DNA from: Bryobacteraceae bacterium CoA2 C42
GTDB taxonomy: Bacteria > Acidobacteriota > Terriglobia > Bryobacterales > Bryobacteraceae
Assembly: GCA_019931245.1 (NCBI GenBank)
Contig: JAINDL010000019.1
Coordinates: 62,001 to 126,000 of the forward strand
Length of the DNA stretch: 64,000 bases
Direction: 5' to 3'
A program made the translations under genes and the position numbers. The notes beneath the pieces are model-generated. The model did not search any database. It had not been told where the DNA came from and saw only the letters and a program-made list of their open reading frames with translations. Position 1 is the stretch's first letter. Each line of letters begins with the position of its first letter. Below are positions 39,988 to 47,548 of the stretch, piece by piece.

Positions 39988-42330
39988 ATGAATCTGACCT
40001 TAGGCTTTCCCGACCCCACTGCTTCGCTGAACCGGCCTTCGGGGTTGGACGGGGCGGTGGTACGATTTCAGGAGTGGATGGCGGCGGAGAACTCGCCGAT
40101 CCGCTCGATTCAGCACCAGCCCGCCCGGGACGCGGTCACGGCGGCGGTGCCGGAGGCGGTTACGCCGGCGCTGCGGGGGGCGTTGGCGCAGCGAGGCATC
40201 GGAGAGCTGTACTCGCACCAGGCGGAAGCTTTTGCGCACATAGCGGCGGGAAGAAACGTGGTAGTCGTGACGCCCACCGCTTCGGGCAAGACGCTATGTT
40301 ACAACCTGCCGGTGCTCAACCGTCTGGTCGAGGAGCCGGGGGCGCGAGCGATGTACCTGTTTCCGACCAAGGCCTTGGCCGAGGACCAGCTGCAGGAGTT
40401 TCAGCGCACGGTAGACGCCATGGGTCTGCCGATCAAAGCCTTCACCTACGATGGCGACACCCCGTCAGACGCCCGCCGGGCGATCCGGGAGCGGGCCAAC
40501 GTCGTGTTCACGAATCCGGACATGCTACACAGCGGCATCCTGCCGCACCACACCAAGTGGGCGAAGGCATTTGAAAACCTACGCTACTTTGTCATCGATG
40601 AGCTGCACTACTACCGGGGAGTATACGGTTCGCACTTGGCCAACATTTTGCGGCGGCTGTGGCGGATCTGCGAGTTTTATGGTTCGAAGCCGCAATTGAT
40701 CTGCTGTTCGGCGACGATTGCCAACCCCCGGGAGTTGGCCGAAGCTTTGGGCGAGGTACCGTTTTCCCTGGTCGATCAGAACGGGGCGCCGCAGGCGGAG
40801 AAGTACTTTGTGTTTTACAACCCGCCGGTGGTGAATCGGGAGTTGGGAATCCGGCGGAGTTATCTACACGAGTCGCGGCGGATTGCGCTTGAATTTCTCG
40901 ATCGTGGGCAGCAGACGCTGGTGTTTACCAACAACCGGCTGGCGACGGAGGTCTTGACCAAATATTTGAAGGACGCGGCGGAGCGGTTGCCGGCGCTGCG
41001 GGGGCGTGTGAGTGGTTATCGGGGCGGGTATCTGCCGCGGGAGCGGCGGGAAATCGAGAAGCAGATCCGGTCGGGCGAGGTGCGGGGGGTGATTGCGACC
41101 AACGCGCTGGAGTTGGGGGTGGATATTGGTTCGCTCGATGCGATTGTGATGGCGGGTTATCCGGGTACGATCGCCTCGACGTGGCAGCGGGCGGGTCGGG
41201 CCGGGAGGCGGGGCCGGTTGTCGATAGCGGTGCTGGTGGCTTCGAGCGCGCCGCTTGATCAATACATTGTGGAGCATCCGGAGTATTTTTTCGGGCGTCC
41301 GCCGGAATCGGCGCACATTAATCCGAACAATCTGGAGATTCTGCTGAGCCACATGAAGTGCGCGGCGTTTGAGCTGCCGATTCGGGATGGGGAGCGGTTC
41401 GGGTCGGTTGAGACGGGCGAGATGTGCCGGTTTCTCGAGGAGTTGGGGTTGTTGCACCACTCCGGGCCGACGTGGCACTGGACTTCGGATACTTATCCGG
41501 CCGATGCGGTGTCGCTGCGGGCGGTGACGAGCGATAACTTTGTGGTGATTGACGTGACGCGGCAGAATGCGGTGATTGCGGAGGTGGATTTCCCCTCGGC
41601 GCTGACGACGTTGCACGAGAAGGCGATCTATCTGCACGATGCGCGTCAGTTTCAGGTGGAAAAGTTCGACTACGAGGGACGGAAGGCGTATGTGCGGGCC
41701 GTCGATTGCGACTATTTCACGGATGCGATCGATTATACGCAGGTGAAGATTCTGAATGAGTTCGGGCAGGAGCGGCAGGCGTTGTGGGGTGAAGTGCGGG
41801 TGAACCGGCAGATTGTGGGTTTCAAGAAGGTGAAGTTTTACACGCTTGAGAACGTTGGGGCGGGGAATCTGTCGATGCCGGAGCAGGAGATGCACACGAC
41901 TTCGTTCTGGCTGCATTTCCCGGCGGCGTTTCTGGCGGAGTTTGCCGGATACACACCGACGGAGAAGCAGCACGGTCTGGTGGGTCTTGGGAATGCGCTG
42001 CGGGCGGTGGGGGCGTTGCTGTTAATGTGTGATCCCCGGGATTTGGCCGTTACGCTGACCGAAGACACAACGGGGGGCTTGCGGGAGTGGGAGCCGAATC
42101 TGTACCTTTATGATAACTATCCTGGGGGGATGGGCGGGAGCGAACCGTTGTTTGGTCAGCATCGGCGGCTGGTGGAGACGGCGCGGGATTTGATTGCGGC
42201 TTGTCCGTGCGAGGCTGGGTGCCCGAGTTGCGTGGGGCCGGTGGGGGAAGTGGGCGAGAGAGGAAAAGAGGTGGCGATGGAGATCGCGGGTGGGTTGCTA
42301 GCCGGCAGTAGTGAGGACCGGGAGAGGTAG
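39988..42330 (+). CDS. DEAD/DEAH-box helicase with DUF1998 zinc-binding C-terminus (MrfA/YprA-like)
   Basis: A 780-residue superfamily-2 helicase. Motif I is 'TPTASGKTLCYNLPVL', motif II is the variant DELH in 'FVIDELHYYRG', motif III 'CCSATIANP', and motif VI 'QRAGRAGRRGRL'. A C-terminal DUF1998 domain carries a four-cysteine cluster 'CPCEAGCPSC'. Bacillus MrfA with this build repairs mitomycin-type DNA crosslinks with the nuclease MrfB; homologous yeast Hrq1 is a RecQ-like helicase. No mrfB-like exonuclease is adjacent. It has a weak ribosome-binding site. The last 33 bases overlap the methyltransferase remnant on the other strand. Confidence 0.92.
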   Translation: MNLTLGFPDPTASLNRPSGLDGAVVRFQEWMAAENSPIRSIQHQPARDAVTAAVPEAVTPALRGALAQRGIGELYSHQAEAFAHIAAGRNVVVVTPTASGKTLCYNLPVLNRLVEEPGARAMYLFPTKALAEDQLQEFQRTVDAMGLPIKAFTYDGDTPSDARRAIRERANVVFTNPDMLHSGILPHHTKWAKAFENLRYFVIDELHYYRGVYGSHLANILRRLWRICEFYGSKPQLICCSATIANPRELAEALGEVPFSLVDQNGAPQAEKYFVFYNPPVVNRELGIRRSYLHESRRIALEFLDRGQQTLVFTNNRLATEVLTKYLKDAAERLPALRGRVSGYRGGYLPRERREIEKQIRSGEVRGVIATNALELGVDIGSLDAIVMAGYPGTIASTWQRAGRAGRRGRLSIAVLVASSAPLDQYIVEHPEYFFGRPPESAHINPNNLEILLSHMKCAAFELPIRDGERFGSVETGEMCRFLEELGLLHHSGPTWHWTSDTYPADAVSLRAVTSDNFVVIDVTRQNAVIAEVDFPSALTTLHEKAIYLHDARQFQVEKFDYEGRKAYVRAVDCDYFTDAIDYTQVKILNEFGQERQALWGEVRVNRQIVGFKKVKFYTLENVGAGNLSMPEQEMHTTSFWLHFPAAFLAEFAGYTPTEKQHGLVGLGNALRAVGALLLMCDPRDLAVTLTEDTTGGLREWEPNLYLYDNYPGGMGGSEPLFGQHRRLVETARDLIAACPCEAGCPSCVGPVGEVGERGKEVAMEIAGGLLAGSSEDRER

Positions 42331-42660
42331 CCGTTTCTTGTTCCGGATACAAATCAGCAGGCGCTGCTCAGGAGAGTCCAACGCCTGCTGCATTTCCACT
42401 TGGAACCAGGGATGGAGCAGACTTTCCAGCTGAGGATTCGGCACTGTGAGGAGGAGAAGTCCCCCGGGACGCAGCACCCGCGCTATCTCCGCCACGAGAG
42501 TCTCGGGGGAGTCACACTGGTCCAGCTGACGGAAACACGAAACCGAATCAACACTCCCGAAGCCCTCTCTCAACGGAAGCGAGATCGGATGTGTAATTGC
42601 CAGTCTGGCGTGCCTCACGGCTGACTTCTCCTGCCATTTTGTTAGCAAGTCGGGCGCCAA
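42298..42660 (-). pseudogene. C-terminal remnant of a class I SAM methyltransferase
   Basis: A 120-residue open frame starts at TTG and is closed by a stop two codons upstream. Residues about 30-72 look like the second half of a Methyltransf_11 fold ('SVDSVSCFRQL' and 'ETLVAEIARVLRPGGLLLLTVPNP'). The N-terminal SAM-binding motif I (E/D-x-G-x-G-x-G) is absent here and was not found in either of the other frames upstream to 42749. It is therefore probably a truncated gene. The 419-base interval between the helicase and the SYLF gene holds nothing else that is recognisable. Confidence 0.5.
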
Positions 42661-42749
42661 ACCTTAACCTGTTGAAAAGACGATAAGTCGACGATTGCTA
42701 CTGTGCGCTGGCGGACAGTGACGGAGGGCGGTGGCGCAATTGAGGCAGT

Positions 42750-43442
42750 TTACTTGGATAACCGGCTAGAGTATTTGTTTAGATTCGCGAGCAACCGGGC
42801 GGCAGCGGCCGGGGCGGGAACATCCCCGTAGACGATCTGTTCGTTTTTCATTTTGTTATTTCCATAGAGGTCCCCGATGGCGTCGGCGTCGGCCCGCACG
42901 GTGGTACCTTTGAGAGAGACTCCGGCGAAGGCGCCGCGGGAGCGGGAATAGGTCAGAATCTCGGCGCGCATGGTGGCATCGGTCTCCGCCGAACTGGTCC
43001 GACCGACGGGGCCGGCGGCCGCTGAGGCCTCTCCGCCGATGGCGAATTTACTACTTTTGATCAATCGGTCTGCGCCGCGGGAGTTCATAATCAGCATGAC
43101 CAGATCCGTCTCCGAGCCGCCGATCTGAAACCCGACCGACCCGCCTTCGACGCGGATGGGGGCCGGGGCACTCCAACCGGTTCCGCTGGCCTTGCGGCAG
43201 GAGACAAAGCCACGACCGAATTGTCCACCGACGACGAAGGCGCCTTTCTTGAGGCCCGGGACAACGAGAGCGCAGTGCGCTTTGTCCATCAAATCCTGTG
43301 GAATGGATTTCTCTTTGACGGCCATTACCTCTTCGAGAACAAGGGCCGCCTGCTTGAGTCGGTCGGCATGGGCTGAGGGAGCCTGCGCCGAGGCAAGGCC
43401 GGAGAGAGCCAGGGTGGATGCAAAAATGGTGACAATCTTCAT
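42750..43442 (-). CDS. Secreted SYLF (Ysc84-like) domain protein
   Basis: A 230-residue protein with a signal peptide ('MKIVTIFASTLALSGLASA', cleavage near residue 19) followed by a SYLF/DUF500 domain. Characteristic are 'CALVVPGLKKGAFVVGGQFGRG', 'GGSVGFQIGGSETDLVMLIMN' and 'GRTSSAETDATMRAEILTYSRSRGAFAGVSL'. SYLF domains bind phosphoinositides in eukaryotes and lipids generally in bacteria. A periplasmic or outer-membrane lipid-contact role is likely. It lies 50 bases downstream of another small secreted protein on the same strand. Confidence 0.9.
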   Translation of the reverse strand: MKIVTIFASTLALSGLASAQAPSAHADRLKQAALVLEEVMAVKEKSIPQDLMDKAHCALVVPGLKKGAFVVGGQFGRGFVSCRKASGTGWSAPAPIRVEGGSVGFQIGGSETDLVMLIMNSRGADRLIKSSKFAIGGEASAAAGPVGRTSSAETDATMRAEILTYSRSRGAFAGVSLKGTTVRADADAIGDLYGNNKMKNEQIVYGDVPAPAAAARLLANLNKYSSRLSK

Positions 43443-43492
43443 GCCTTTAAGATGGCATGGATTGCGACGGACAGACAGCGGAAGACGGGGAA

Positions 43493-43813
43493 TTAATCCT
43501 TGATCTTTACGATCCTGGCGATCATGATTTTATCTCCCTTGATCTCACCGGAGATCATGACCTTGCCGTCGATGTGCTTTTTGGCCAGTTCGGCGTCAGA
43601 GACCTGGTACACCTTGTTCTCTTTCTCGGTGACGAACACGGGGGCAGCGCCATTTTTGATGCAGCGGTCGGCGCATTCCCGTTCGGCTTTGCCGGACCCG
43701 GCGTTGCCTGCGCCGCAGGTGGAGTCGCTGATCCAGCCTTTCCAATCGGCCGCCGAGGCGCCGGTTGCCAACACAGAGGCGAGGGCAAACAGGGTGAAAT
43801 TGCGTTTGATCAT
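43493..43813 (-). CDS. Small secreted Cys-rich protein with DSxCG motif
   Basis: A 106-residue protein with a signal peptide ('MIKRNFTLFALASVLATGASA'). The mature part opens with 'WKGWISDSTCGAGN', then 'ECADRCIKNGAAPVFVTEKEN' and 'KVMISGEIKGDKIMI'. Three cysteines suggest a disulfide or heme/metal site. Similar short proteins are frequent in acidobacterial genomes but unnamed. The ATG at 43813 was chosen because it starts the signal; a longer frame to 43972 would run into the divergent fliD. The 127 bases between the divergent starts must hold both promoters. Confidence 0.78.
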   Translation of the reverse strand: MIKRNFTLFALASVLATGASAADWKGWISDSTCGAGNAGSGKAERECADRCIKNGAAPVFVTEKENKVYQVSDAELAKKHIDGKVMISGEIKGDKIMIARIVKIKD

Positions 43814-43940
43814 AGTTGCAGGAATCTCCTGGCAATATTGTGCCATGAATCGGGTTCGGAAACATCCGGGGAAGGAATGGCTCAAGGAACGAGGATTTTC
43901 GCCGATAGCTCTGTTAAGGTCCGCGAGCGTGGAGTGAGCC

Positions 43941-45299
43941 ATGAGCATTGAACCTATTCGTTTTTCCGGCATCAGCAGTTATTCGGCGGACTTCCAGAAG
44001 ATTCTTGACCGGACCGTGGCGATTGGCGCCCAGCCGATCAACGCGATCCAGCGCGACCAGACCAAACTGGTGCAGCAGCGTTCTCTGGCGGTGGGTTTGC
44101 AGACCTCGGCGGAGAGTCTGAAGAAGGCGGTGAGTGATTTAGGCGATTTGGGCCGCACGCGGGCCGTCGGGGGGGTCTCCTCAAACAGTTCAAAGGCGAG
44201 TATCGGGGCGGTGACGGCGACGACCCCGGCGTCGTACACGATCTCCGAAGTCACGTCGCTAGCCCGGTCGGCCTCGGCGACCTCGGCAGGTTATGCCTCC
44301 TCCACAACGGCGGCGGTATCGGCGACCGGGACTGTGCGACTAGGATTCGCTGGGGCGCAGTACGATCTTTCCCTGAGCGCCCAGGAGAACAATCTTGCGG
44401 GCCTGCGGGACAAGATCAACGCCCTGGGCGCGGGGGTCACGGCTTCGATTCTGACCACGGGTTCTGGGGCGACTCCCTACTACCTGTCGCTTACCTCTAC
44501 CACTTCGGGCGAAAAGCCGATCACAGTGACCGACGATCCCGCCGGGGCCGGGACTGATCTTTTGGTGAATAAAGACAACGGATCAAATGCCAACTTCAAG
44601 ATTAACGGGGTTGCCGTTTCGAAGGCCAGCAATCTGGTGAACGATGTGGTGAGCGGGGTCACCTTCACCCTGGGCGGAACCACCGCGGCCGGTGAAACGG
44701 TCAACCTGACGCTATCGAGTAACCGGAACACTTTAGCGACGAGGCTCGAGAGCTTCGTCTCGGCCTACAACGCCACGAAGGATCTGGTGGACGCCCAGAT
44801 TGGTGCGGCCGCCGGCCTGCTGACGGGTAGCTACATCGTCCGCGAGACCGGCAATGTTTTGCGGCAAATCTCGGGATTCGAAGGGACGGGAAGTCTCAAA
44901 AGCCTCTCCAGTCTGGGCGTGACCTTTGGCAAGGACGGAAAGGCAAGCTTTGACCAGACCATATTCGACGGGCTGAGCGAAACCCAGGTGCAGGGCGCGT
45001 TCGGGTTCCTTGGTTCGTCAACAACAGGCTTTGGAGCGCTGCAGGCGAAAGTGGGGCAGATCAGCGACCCGGTCACCGGGGTGATCGCCAACGAAACTGC
45101 CCGGATGGACGAGACGGACAAGCGTCTGACGGCCCAGGTGGCCTCCCTGACCGAACGCCTCGAGTTCATGCAGCGGGCAGCTTCGGAGCGGTTGCAGGCG
45201 GTCGACGCGCTCCTCGGCGGCCTGGATTCCCAGAAGAACCTGATTGAGGCGAGTGTGAAGAGCATGCAGTTGGTAACATTCGGAAAGAACGAGGGCTAG
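43941..45299 (+). CDS. fliD: Flagellar hook-associated protein 2 (filament cap)
   Basis: A 452-residue FliD. The N-terminal coiled region 'YSADFQKILDRTVAIGAQPINAIQRDQTKL' and the C-terminal D0/D1 helix pair 'ANETARMDETDKRLTAQVASLTERLEFMQRAASERLQAV' frame a Ser/Thr/Gly-rich middle with repeated 'YTISEVTSLA', 'NFKINGVAVSK' and 'VNLTLSSN' strands. FliD caps the growing filament and folds flagellin outside the cell. The start has a GGAGTGAG ribosome-binding site. No other flagellar structural gene lies nearby, apart from a possible chaperone directly downstream. Confidence 0.9.
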   Translation: MSIEPIRFSGISSYSADFQKILDRTVAIGAQPINAIQRDQTKLVQQRSLAVGLQTSAESLKKAVSDLGDLGRTRAVGGVSSNSSKASIGAVTATTPASYTISEVTSLARSASATSAGYASSTTAAVSATGTVRLGFAGAQYDLSLSAQENNLAGLRDKINALGAGVTASILTTGSGATPYYLSLTSTTSGEKPITVTDDPAGAGTDLLVNKDNGSNANFKINGVAVSKASNLVNDVVSGVTFTLGGTTAAGETVNLTLSSNRNTLATRLESFVSAYNATKDLVDAQIGAAAGLLTGSYIVRETGNVLRQISGFEGTGSLKSLSSLGVTFGKDGKASFDQTIFDGLSETQVQGAFGFLGSSTTGFGALQAKVGQISDPVTGVIANETARMDETDKRLTAQVASLTERLEFMQRAASERLQAVDALLGGLDSQKNLIEASVKSMQLVTFGKNEG

Positions 45300-45305
45300 A
45301 AGGGA

Positions 45306-45626
45306 ATGCGCCCGCTATTCGAAGAAGTTGCGCAGATCGACGAACACCTGATGGCACTGCCGTTCGGCGCCGAACCCGAAGCGCTGCTCCTGCTTACCCG
45401 CCGCGGTGAACTGGTGGCGGCAATCAGCGCCGATCCAGTCAGGGCCGAGCATGCAGAGTGCCTGGCCGGAATGCAAGCCTCCACGGCAGCGCTGCTGGAT
45501 CGCTATGCCCACTTCCGCAGGCGGCTGGCGGCCGAAATCGGCGAGTCGAGATCGCACCGGCAGTTCCTCGAAACGTTGACCGATTCACTGAGCGCGATGG
45601 GGACAGGAGGCGAAATCCGAGCCTAG
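45306..45626 (+). CDS. Short helical protein after fliD, possible FliT-like chaperone
   Basis: A 106-residue helical protein without signal peptide, starting six bases after the fliD stop with an AAGGGA ribosome-binding site. Its size, acidic N-terminal half, and position match FliT-type chaperones that bind the FliD C-terminus, but the sequence similarity is too weak to assign. A FliS-like role is an alternative. Coupling with fliD is clear from the spacing. Confidence 0.6.
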   Translation: MRPLFEEVAQIDEHLMALPFGAEPEALLLLTRRGELVAAISADPVRAEHAECLAGMQASTAALLDRYAHFRRRLAAEIGESRSHRQFLETLTDSLSAMGTGGEIRA

Positions 45627-45730
45627 TACCTTCAAGAAACAGTACTGTTTTCGAAGTTGCGCAACCATCGTTCACAACCCATTGCAAAAAACTGCAGATT
45701 GCCTCTAACTATAGGTCCAAAAAAGAGTTA

Positions 45731-45748
45731 ACCCCTTCGCGAAGGGGT
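45731..45748. repeat. Perfect 18-base palindrome
   Basis: ACCCCTTCGCGAAGGGGT is a perfect inverted repeat, either nine-base arms or a seven-pair stem with a CGCG loop. An A6 run precedes it at about 45719-45724 and an A5 run follows. It lies 58 bases before the next ATG. As a plus-strand terminator it lacks a T tract. As a dyad operator it would sit at or just upstream of the promoter of the 315-residue gene. The rest of the 45627-45805 gap shows nothing else. Confidence 0.55.
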
Positions 45749-45805
45749 GCGAAAAACGAACCCAGGGTTCGGAATCGCCGCTTCGACTGCTACAGTCAGG
45801 GCGTG

Positions 45806-46753
45806 ATGAAACGCCATTTCGCAACGCCCATTCAACCGCTGTCTCTGCTCACGGATCAGCAGCGGGTGCCGTCCTCGCCGTACGGTGATATTCCGCCTGC
45901 GATTCTCTGCGAAACGGAGGCGACAGAGGCCCGTTTGGGCCAACCGCCCTCCTCCGCCGTGGCGCTGGCGAAACAACTGATCAACCATGCAGTATTCGAC
46001 CAACCGCTGCCTTCTCCCGGCAGTGTCGTCGCCCCGGCGGGCAGCTTGCTCGACGTGCCCGCGCCCCGGCACTGGCAACCCGGCGGCAGCTGGGCGACGG
46101 CGCCATCGGAACGGAGCGCCCGCTACTTCGCCGTGTATGCCCGGGTGTCGCTCGCACTGCAGGTGGCCATGCGGGAGTGGATCCCCTCTTTGTATTTCGA
46201 CAACGCAAGCCGCCTGGGAGATCTTGATCTCGCGCAGGGCATGATTGCGTGGCGGGCTTCGCGGCCTGCGGTTGGCGAGCATGTCGATCGTCTCTGTTGC
46301 GACATCCTGGACCCGGAAATGATGAAACGCTGCTATTTCTGGGTGGAACGGAACATCCGGCCGGTGCTGCGGACCCTTCTTCCGCACTCTTCGCAGATGC
46401 ATTTCAACCAGCGGGGATTTTTCGACCCGCGCAACACCAACCGGATCCTGCTCCGACTGCGGCGCTCGCAGCGGGGTTTCCAAATGATCCTGAAGGCGGA
46501 AGAAGACATCATTACGCAGTTGGTGAAGCTCGTTTCGGCAACGCCAACGCTATGCGCCAAGGCGGGGCGGCAGCCGCGGAACACCGAGGCCGACATCGAG
46601 CGGAACGTGGAACGGACGATGACAAACATCGAGGCGCGGCTACGGCGCATTATTCCTCACGGCGACTGCGAGACGATTCAGCGCCTGCTCCTCACGGTCC
46701 TCACGACCGCTTTGGCGGAGTCAGACGCCGAGAGCCATCCCCGGGTGGCTTGA
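45806..46753 (+). CDS. Unrecognised 315-residue protein
   Basis: Not recognised as a known family. The start is ATG at 45806 (GTG one codon earlier is possible). The first 110 residues are Pro/Ser/Ala-rich and look unstructured ('PAPRHWQPGGSWATAPSERS'). Residues about 115-315 look globular and helical, with 'LYFDNASRLGDLDLAQGM', 'DILDPEMMKRCYFWVERNIRPVLRTLL', and a basic stretch 'NRILLRLRRSQRGF'. No signal peptide or membrane segment is seen. A longer upstream frame to 45458 overlaps the small gene and palindrome and was rejected. It is preceded by a perfect palindrome that may control it. Confidence 0.7.
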   Translation: MKRHFATPIQPLSLLTDQQRVPSSPYGDIPPAILCETEATEARLGQPPSSAVALAKQLINHAVFDQPLPSPGSVVAPAGSLLDVPAPRHWQPGGSWATAPSERSARYFAVYARVSLALQVAMREWIPSLYFDNASRLGDLDLAQGMIAWRASRPAVGEHVDRLCCDILDPEMMKRCYFWVERNIRPVLRTLLPHSSQMHFNQRGFFDPRNTNRILLRLRRSQRGFQMILKAEEDIITQLVKLVSATPTLCAKAGRQPRNTEADIERNVERTMTNIEARLRRIIPHGDCETIQRLLLTVLTTALAESDAESHPRVA

Positions 46754-46798
46754 CACCCCGGCTACGGATCTGCGATACCAAAGGGCACGATCTGACTT

Positions 46799-47548
46799 AT
46801 GATGAACGCCGCCGAGTTTGCCAACATCGCCAAGGCGGAGAACGCCTTCTGGTGGTACCGTGGGATGCGGCGGATTCTGTTCGGCCTGCTCGACCAGGGC
46901 GCCGGCCAGCGCAATTTCCAGCGCGTAGCCGAGATCGGCGCCGGGACCGGACACTTCGCCCTCGCCCTGCAGGAGCGCTACGGCTGGCCGATGTATCCGC
47001 TCGACCTCGGCTGGGAGGGTCTCGAATTCGGCAAAACGCTTGGGGTGCAGCGCATGGTGCAGGCCGATATGTGCCGGCTTCCCTACCGCGACCAGGCCTT
47101 TGACGCCGTAGTTTCAATGGACGTCATCGTCCATCTGTCCCGCGGCCAGGAGGACGAGCCGATGGCGGAGTTCGCCCGCGTCCTGCCGCCCGGCGGCTTG
47201 CTTGCCCTGCGGGTGGCGGCGCTCGACATCCTGCGCAGCCACCACTCGATTTTCGCGCACGAACGGCAGCGCTTCACGCGCAGCCGCCTGCTCGCCCTCG
47301 CTGAGCGCCACGGCTTCCGGCCCCTGCGCTGTACCTACGCCAACTCGCTGCTGCTGCCGGTTGCGCTCTTCAAGTTCCGCGTGGTCGAACCGCTGTCCGG
47401 CGGCGAGCCCTCCAGCGGCGTCGAACCGGTACCGGCGTGGCTCGACCGCCTCCTTTACGCCCCGCTCGCCGCCGAAGCCGCCCTGCTGAGCCGAGGTATC
47501 AACTTTCCGCTTGGCCAATCGCTGATTCTGCTGGCCGAGAAGCGCTGA
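46799..47548 (+). CDS. Class I SAM-dependent methyltransferase
   Basis: A 249-residue methyltransferase with motif I 'VAEIGAGTGHFALAL', an acidic post-I loop, motif II 'DAVVSMDVIVHLS' and motif III 'EFARVLPPGGLLALRVA'. N-terminal 'ENAFWWYRGMRRILFGLL' is common in methyltransferases tied to glycan or lipid modification. The target is unknown. The ATG at 46799 or the adjacent ATG at 46802 could start translation. The last 50 bases overlap the end of the convergent helicase-nuclease gene. Confidence 0.87.
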   Translation: MMNAAEFANIAKAENAFWWYRGMRRILFGLLDQGAGQRNFQRVAEIGAGTGHFALALQERYGWPMYPLDLGWEGLEFGKTLGVQRMVQADMCRLPYRDQAFDAVVSMDVIVHLSRGQEDEPMAEFARVLPPGGLLALRVAALDILRSHHSIFAHERQRFTRSRLLALAERHGFRPLRCTYANSLLLPVALFKFRVVEPLSGGEPSSGVEPVPAWLDRLLYAPLAAEAALLSRGINFPLGQSLILLAEKR

